DNA from: Dromaius novaehollandiae | Taxonomy: Eukaryota; Chordata; Aves; Casuariiformes; Dromaiidae | Direction of reading: 5' to 3' | Length of the DNA: 64,000 nucleotides | Assembly: GCF_036370855.1 (NCBI RefSeq) | Contig: NC_088100.1 | Coordinates: 39,382,563 to 39,446,562 of the forward strand | Shown here: positions 58,681 to 64,000 of the stretch, piece after piece | Numbering within the stretch: position 1 is the first letter of the stretch | How the letters are laid out: every line of letters begins with the position of its first letter | Program-made: the position numbers and the translations under genes | Notes under the pieces: model-generated | Told to the model about the DNA's origin: nothing | The model's input: the letters and a program-made list of their open reading frames with translations, nothing else | The model's database searches: none

Positions 58681-60074
58681 GGAATAGTTAAAGGATCAGG
58701 ACCTTTATATAAGGCACATTTGCTCCATGATTGCTTCATGATGGATTACCCCAGAAAATAGCTTCCAAGAACATTTCCATGAAACAGCAAAAGATCGTGC
58801 AACTCCTCTGCCGGACCCTCCCTCAAGTCATGTTTTCTGGATTAGGTTCCAAGGGAAAACAGTAGGGGTTGCAGTTTTCTGTGGCAAGTTTAATGTTGGA
58901 TACCTGGCGATGTGCTGTGATGTGCTGCCTTGGCTAATAAATTGTGACCTGTGTGGTTATATTGGTCAAATGCTTTCTCAGCCAGAGCAATTCCCAGCAA
59001 ATCAGAAGGCTCCTCTCACGGTGCCCATCTGACAAGCATGGGGTAGTGCACAGATGGTTTAGATATAAAAAAGAATGCCGCATCAATGCTGTATGTGTGA
59101 AATGTTTCAATTATTCCTAAAATATTTTTAACTTGTTCCAGATTTATCAGACAAAATTTTTAGGAAGCAATTGGAGTTTATTCTGTTTTTCATTTTAGTA
59201 TAGTATATTATAATAAACACATGTTCAAAATACTTTTGAGGTATCACCAAATATTTATAAAATGTATATAGGTGGAAATCCCAGGGTCACTACAGTAGCT
59301 TTATTTTACCAGTTTGTTTACAAGGAGATCAATCATTAAAACCTATGGCTTTTTTTTCTGTCTTTTTCTGTTCTGTGAATCCTCTGTGCTTGCAGAGATA
59401 GTGGATAGCTTGTTGGTTTTACATTCACAAATACAACTAAACCTTCTTTGATTGCAGAGGCAGAATTTAGTTCCCCCCCCCATATTTATTCCCTAGAATA
59501 ATAAAAAACTTCTAATGAAATTTCCAAATACATAAGTATGTCTCATATTTCGTTTCTGATCATTTTACTGGCATTTCCCCACCGTAATTACAAGATGAAT
59601 TAAATAAATAACTATCCAAATTACTGCTGCTTAGGAAATCAGAGGGAAGCTGAGTATCACACTCCCTGAAGTGCACTCTGGGCTTTTGCAATGAGAACTA
59701 ATTGGTCTGTTGTACGCTTTGCTGCCTGCCTTGGGAAATACTGAAAACGCCCCAGAGGCAGGGCCTACCAGGGAACCTTTTCCGCTTGATTTAACACAAA
59801 AACAGGCTGTTTTCTGTCGATCTTCTTGATGTTCCTGGTGATTTCAGGGGGAAAAAAAAAAAGAAAAGCAGCACTTTTTCCTAGCCTTGACCCTGGGAAA
59901 TGTTGCCCTTTGCAGTTCCCCAGTTCCTGTAAGCAAGCTCATTTTGTATTTTTTGTTTATAATTACATTCAATGTTTTAGCCAAGAAAATTTCCTTGACT
60001 CAGGGAAGCCTCGCATCAACCAAGGCAAAGCCTGGATTTTGTGCATTTCTGCCAAGACCCCCATATCTGTCTCT
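58681..60074. other. non-coding stretch, no gene seen
   Basis: No supported gene. A 9-base C run lies at 59473-59481. The AT-rich segment 59100-59600 has no recognisable repeat. Confidence 0.5.
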
Positions 60075-60240
60075 GTCCTCGCGCCGGTTGTCGGGAACAG
60101 CCTCGTGTGCTGTTTCAGCTCAGAGGAGAGCTGCCGCGATGCTGGGATGAGAGGGTGACATGCAGGGTCCGGCTGGCAGAGCTCGTCCTCTCATGGGGAC
60201 CTGGGTCCAGCTGCCGGTCTGGCAAGAAGCAGCTGACGCC
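60075..60240. promoter_or_regulatory. CpG-dense patch
   Basis: Eleven CpG dinucleotides in 166 bp (TCGCGCCGG near 60079-60087, GCCGCGATG near 60133-60141, and others), set in CpG-poor DNA. Overlapping frames on both strands (up to 110 codons) are open because of composition and none is recognisable. It could be an unmethylated regulatory element or a remnant of an unidentified insertion. Confidence 0.35.
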
Positions 60241-61519
60241 ATCCACAGAAATAGCTGCAAACATGTTGACTGAACCACAAATCCCAAATCCGTTGACTGA
60301 ACCCAGATTCCCACAAAAGCCAATCGCGTACAAGCATCTGCACATACAACCTTTTTCCAACTAAAAATATAAATTTGTGTACTTTCAACAGGTAGTATCA
60401 TGCATAGAAAATGTTATGAAGGATCAAAGCCTTGGGGTTTTCTTCTTTCCCTTCCCCCCTTTTTAATAAAAATGTTAAATTTAGCTCTGCTGCAGAATTA
60501 ACTCCAATCCCAATCAAAATCTAGACGTTCCTGGCACTGGCTTTTTCCTGCTGCTGTCTTAGTAAACACTAACATTTCTGAAACAAAACCAATTTCCTCA
60601 ATTATCATTTTCATTAAAAGCAAGCCACACTACAAAGACTGTTCTGAAATATTCTTTTAATCTCTTCTACATATTTATTTTATATTTACTCCAACGGGAC
60701 AGCCTTATTGGCAGCCAGTCTCCTTCACCCTTTCCTCTCATCTGAGTACTGCTCTCTCTGTGCTTGCTGCTTCTGAAGGTTTCCCATCTTCTGACTGTGA
60801 AGTTAGGACACCTGCAGAAAACAAATAACTTGTGACACTGGAAAGCTGCTACATCAGAGATTAAAGATAACCTAGGTCCACAGCAATGTGGGAGATCTTG
60901 TTCATTTTGCACCATTCACAAACAAGAATATAAGAAGTTATAAAACAAAATTTTAGAAAGAGGAAAAATATTTACAAGAGAGTCAGCACAAGAAGACCGC
61001 AGTTTGGTCTGTGCTTCTGTGTTAGTGATTCAAATTCCAGCCAATGAAGCCAACAGGTGAGGTGCCTAGTGGGAACATGTATGTAAAAGATACTGACAGA
61101 TTACTGCAAATAAGTTCATTATATATAGTCAGATTTTTTTCCCATTCATTTTATATAATAGTTTGTCAAATAGGATAAATAGCATACATGGGCTTTATAC
61201 ATATATATCATGCACCAGTAAAATCAAGGTATCATAAAAAGTGACCCAGACATCATTCAGTTACTTAATGTGAGATAAACTTAAATAATGCATTTTTTTA
61301 ATTCTTTTAATTGTCTACAGATATGTATATCCAGACAAACTACAGCAGGACCACAGGGTTAAAACTAATAATAACTAAATACTAATAAAAACTAATAATT
61401 TTAAATAACTTTCAGGTCTAAATTAAGAAAATTGGGAATTCCACTGACCCAAAGAACGAGTACAACTTGAAATATACAGATCCATGTTATGAGGAAACAA
61501 AAGGTGTTTCAAGGGTTTG
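60241..61519. other. non-coding stretch, no gene seen
   Basis: No supported gene; AT-rich with simple TAATAACTAA-type sequence near 61362-61405. Confidence 0.5.
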
Positions 61520-61680
61520 GCTGCTAGCTTGCACCCAGGAATCCTGGCTCCATTCCACCTTCACTGAAGATCCAGTGTGACCTTGGAGATGCCATTGGTA
61601 ATGGGATTCCTCTCACTTCACTTCAGCAACCTAAAGGCTAGGTGTCTAAACTAGGGTCCAGATTTCCTCTCCAGTCAAGT
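61520..61680 (+). mobile_element. possible MIR-like or palindromic-element relic
   Basis: CCCAGGAATCCTGGCTCCATTCCACCTTCACTGAAGATCCAGTGTGACCTTGGAGATGCC is collinear with the MIR-type segment GGGTTCGAATCCCGGCTCTGCCACTTACTAGCTGTGTGACCTTGGGCAAG. Downstream, AGGTGTCTAAACTAGGGTCCAGATTTCC (61640-61667) instead resembles an arm of the palindromic relics in this window. One of the two assignments, or a nested insertion, may be right; the match is modest. Confidence 0.4.
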
Positions 61681-62960
61681 GGAGGGAGGCTGATTCATCT
61701 CAGTCTGAGATCAGACACTGCTTTTTTAGATGGCATAAGCTAGGCATGGTGAACCTGCGATCTACGGCACAGTTGTGGAAATAGTCACGGCAAGAGCAGT
61801 GTGGTGGTGCCTGTGGGTTAATTTGTCCTGAGCTCTTCTGCTGAGTTGTGCACTGCAGCAGAACCAGAATAGACAGTTTAAACCCAGATCGGTTTTGTGT
61901 ATACACCAAAGTGTGTGCGCGCGTTTGCGTGTGCATACAGAAACACATATACAAGTGTGTGTATACCCATCCCCATAAACACATGTATATTCACATATGC
62001 TTGCATATATACTGGATACACTGCTATGCAGTATAGCCATATGCAGAGTCTCCCTGCATCTTGTCTATAAAACCAGGATAACAATGCTCCCCTTGTCTTA
62101 GTCACATTATGAGGAGGAACGTGTTGAGGGCTGTGATGCCCTCAGGATGTGACTGCCCTGAAGTGTTACAGAAATGCCGTACCTGCCTTCAGAGCCAGGA
62201 TAGCCAGGCTGGCAGGGCCTGCAAGCAGGCTAATTTGCTCTCCCAAGTGCTGCCGGCTTGCTGCTCCATGACTTTAGAAACGCAGATGCATATCCGTGCC
62301 CGGTGCTGAGCTGTGTCTCATGGATGTGCTAAATCTCTCTGAGCCTGTGCTGGTGTTCCTAGCTCAGATGGAAAGACAGGCAGAGCCATGCTGGGCTCTC
62401 AGGGTTAATCTACCCTGCAAGGGTAGGAGCTTGTTCCTGCCCAGCCTGCTTGCGATGCAGAGGGTCCTGTCGATGCCTGCTGCAGCCCTTTTATACCTGT
62501 GGAAGTATCTGTAGAGTCTGGAGTTGGCACTGGGATCTGGCCTTATTGTCCTTAAACCAGAGTCACATCCAAATAGCTCTGACAATAGAGACAATGTATG
62601 TGGGTAAGGATTAGTCGCATGTTTTCTAATTGCAGGATCAGGCACTTAATGCAGTCATTAATATAATATGTCTAAACACCCAAGAGTTTACTAACTGCAC
62701 CCTGCTGGGGCTCACATTAACACTTAGTAAATAGACTATTCAGAAAATGGCATGGTAAGAGTTACACCTCCAAGTAATATTCTATAGAGCTGCATATAAA
62801 TTGTAACCACATTTTCATACGTGATAAAATGTTTTATCCTCTTTTGAAAAATAAAGGCCATAAAAGCCAAAGGCAGTTCACAAAAAACAAAGGAAAGGAA
62901 GGATATATCTAGGCAGGACTCGAAAGGTTTTGATTTTGCATTGTCAAGTTGGACACTTTT
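61681..62960. other. non-coding stretch with TG/CA-rich segment
   Basis: No supported gene. From about 61896 to 62012 the DNA is dominated by TG, CG, CA and TA dinucleotides, including GTGTGTGCGCGCGT (61911-61924, perfectly alternating), which keeps several overlapping 60-95 codon frames open on both strands. Confidence 0.5.
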
Positions 62961-62964
62961 AGAG

Positions 62965-62999
62965 GAACTGGACACCTAAATACCTTTGTGGGTCTGGCA
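62965..62999. mobile_element. half of a palindromic MITE-like relic
   Basis: GAACTGGACACCTAAATACCTTTGTGGGTCTGGC matches one arm (GGCGCCTAAATACCTTTGAGGATCTGGGCC) of the same palindrome family as the relic at 29160-29245. The other arm is not recognisable. Confidence 0.4.
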
Positions 63000-63980
63000 A
63001 GAAGTTCTCAACCACAAAGTATGGACAGGAAAACAGAAGAAAATTCAAAGTTTCTAATGTGTGGTTCTACTTTAAGGACTAGCTAAGTGAAACTGGCACC
63101 ACTAAGAAGTTAGTGAGATTCCTGAGTTTATTCCATCTGCCTTGCTTGCTAAAGTGATGAAAAGTACTTCTTTTGAGGCCAGTTTGAACTACACCAACAT
63201 GAAAAGGATGTTCCAGGTTCCGGTTTGTTTCACTCATGTGGCCCCTTTTGCTTGCACAGTTGTGAGAGAGAGCTTCGTTCTTCCTGCAAAGCCTTTATCC
63301 CTGCTAGTCCAAACTATTAAAAAAAAAAAAAAAGTTAGAAGAAATGACTGTTTTTCAAACAAAAGGTTTTGAAAAAAAAAATGTTTTGCTGAGCAAACCA
63401 CTTTAAAAGAACTCCAGTGATGTAACTAAGAAAATATGGAGAGAAAGGGGAAAGCTAGGAAAACTCAAGTGTTCCCTCTTTTCCACTCTGATGTATTTCC
63501 AAGGGTTAAACACCTCAGGTCATACAAGTAAAATTCCCCAAAGTGTTGCTTTGATTAAAAAGAAATTTCCAAAAAAAGAAGAAGAAATGGAAAGCTTTTT
63601 GTGCATGTGTCCCTGGTTTTGGTTGTTGCTGCATGAAAGAAAGATCTAAGCACATTTTTCACATCTCAGGTTCAGTTTTGTCAGATAGCAAAAACTGGGC
63701 TAAATCCTGGCCCCGTTTTGAGAGAAATCTGGACAAGGAGTAATTACTCTTGTGGAACAGACTCCTCAGGCAGTAGAAAAGCAGCTCTGTGATACCTGCT
63801 TCTCTGCATCCTTTCTCATCAAGCAAAGGAGCTTCCGGACCCTCACATCCCAGGAGGGCTCTTCCAGCTACTGCAGGTTAGAACTGCTGTATCATTTTTT
63901 AGATAAAATGTATTAATTAACCCCAGTGATGCTATTTACAGACTTTCTTATCAAAATACTATGAAATGCTATGGAATACA
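63000..63980. other. non-coding stretch, no gene seen
   Basis: No supported gene. A 15-base A run lies at 63319-63333. A segment near 63750-63800 (GTGGAACAGACTCCTCAGGCAGTAG) faintly recalls the end of CR1 ORF2 but is not callable. Confidence 0.5.
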
Positions 63981-64000
63981 AGAGGAGAGGAGAGGAGAGG
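63981..64000. repeat. (GAGGA)n microsatellite, cut by window end
   Basis: Four AGAGG units run to the last base of the window, so the true length is unknown. Confidence 0.9.

Noticed and set aside
61700-62105. Several 60-95 codon frames on both strands
   Set aside because: They run through a TG/CA/CG dinucleotide-rich segment, which keeps frames open without coding.
63735-63880. CR1-like ORF2 end (GTGGAACAGACTCCTCAGG)
   Set aside because: Only one short block resembles the consensus, and collinear support on either side is missing.
1-64000. CRISPR array, operons, prokaryotic genes or phage
   Set aside because: No evenly spaced direct repeats with unique spacers, no dense gene packing, and clear vertebrate LINE remnants.
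1-64000. Endogenous retrovirus or LTR pair
   Set aside because: I found no long direct repeats bounded by TG...CA, no primer-binding site and no gag or pol motifs of retroviral type; the reverse transcriptase pieces are LINE-type.

Overview
The window looks like non-coding DNA from a bird nuclear genome. The main evidence is a set of LINEs of the CR1 family at several stages of decay. Two have recognisable avian-type 3' regions (26.9-28.5 kb and 33.5-33.9 kb, both on the minus strand). One is an older amniote-type CR1 relic at 57.9-58.7 kb on the plus strand, and there is one isolated CR1-like tail near 54.2 kb. Recognisable repeats are few, there are no primate or rodent type SINEs and L1s, and base composition is moderate with local CpG-rich patches. 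The species cannot be named from this sequence.

I found no convincing protein-coding exon, tRNA, rRNA or known structured RNA. Open frames up to about 160 codons exist on both strands. They overlap one another, are mostly in stop-poor GC-richer stretches, and carry no domain I recognise. The only frames with clear homology are broken pieces of LINE reverse transcriptase. The window is therefore best read as a gene desert or the inside of a very long intron; exons of an untranslated or lineage-specific RNA cannot be excluded by eye.

Layout. 0-16.5 kb: plain non-coding DNA with a 13-bp AT minisatellite, two long poly-T tracts, an AGCAAAT-type degenerate repeat, a strong G-quadruplex motif at 10.57 kb and a possible decayed retrocopy at 13.1-13.6 kb. 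16.5-17 kb: remnant of an L2-type LINE reverse transcriptase. 23-24.4 kb: a CpG-bearing open frame beside a poly-T tract, then a MIR-like SINE relic. 26.9-28.5 kb: the largest mobile element, a 5'-truncated CR1 whose catalytic aspartates are gone. 29-52 kb: scattered remnants of short palindromic, MITE-like elements (29.2, 40.1 and 52.0 kb are the best), a second CR1, several poly-A tracts and small tandem duplications. 44.6-46.5 kb: the most regulatory-looking stretch, with two inverted CCAAT boxes 11 bp apart, a 32-nt perfectly alternating purine-pyrimidine run and a CpG-rich patch with a CTCF-like core. 53.9-58.7 kb: MIR-like and CR1-like relics. 60-64 kb: another CpG-rich patch, a TG/CA-rich stretch and a GAGGA microsatellite cut by the window edge.

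No gene system, operon or defence locus is present. The most interesting material is the family of palindromic relics and the cluster of unusual-DNA and regulatory motifs at 44.6-46.5 kb. Family assignments come from remembered consensus patterns and need a repeat-library search to confirm.
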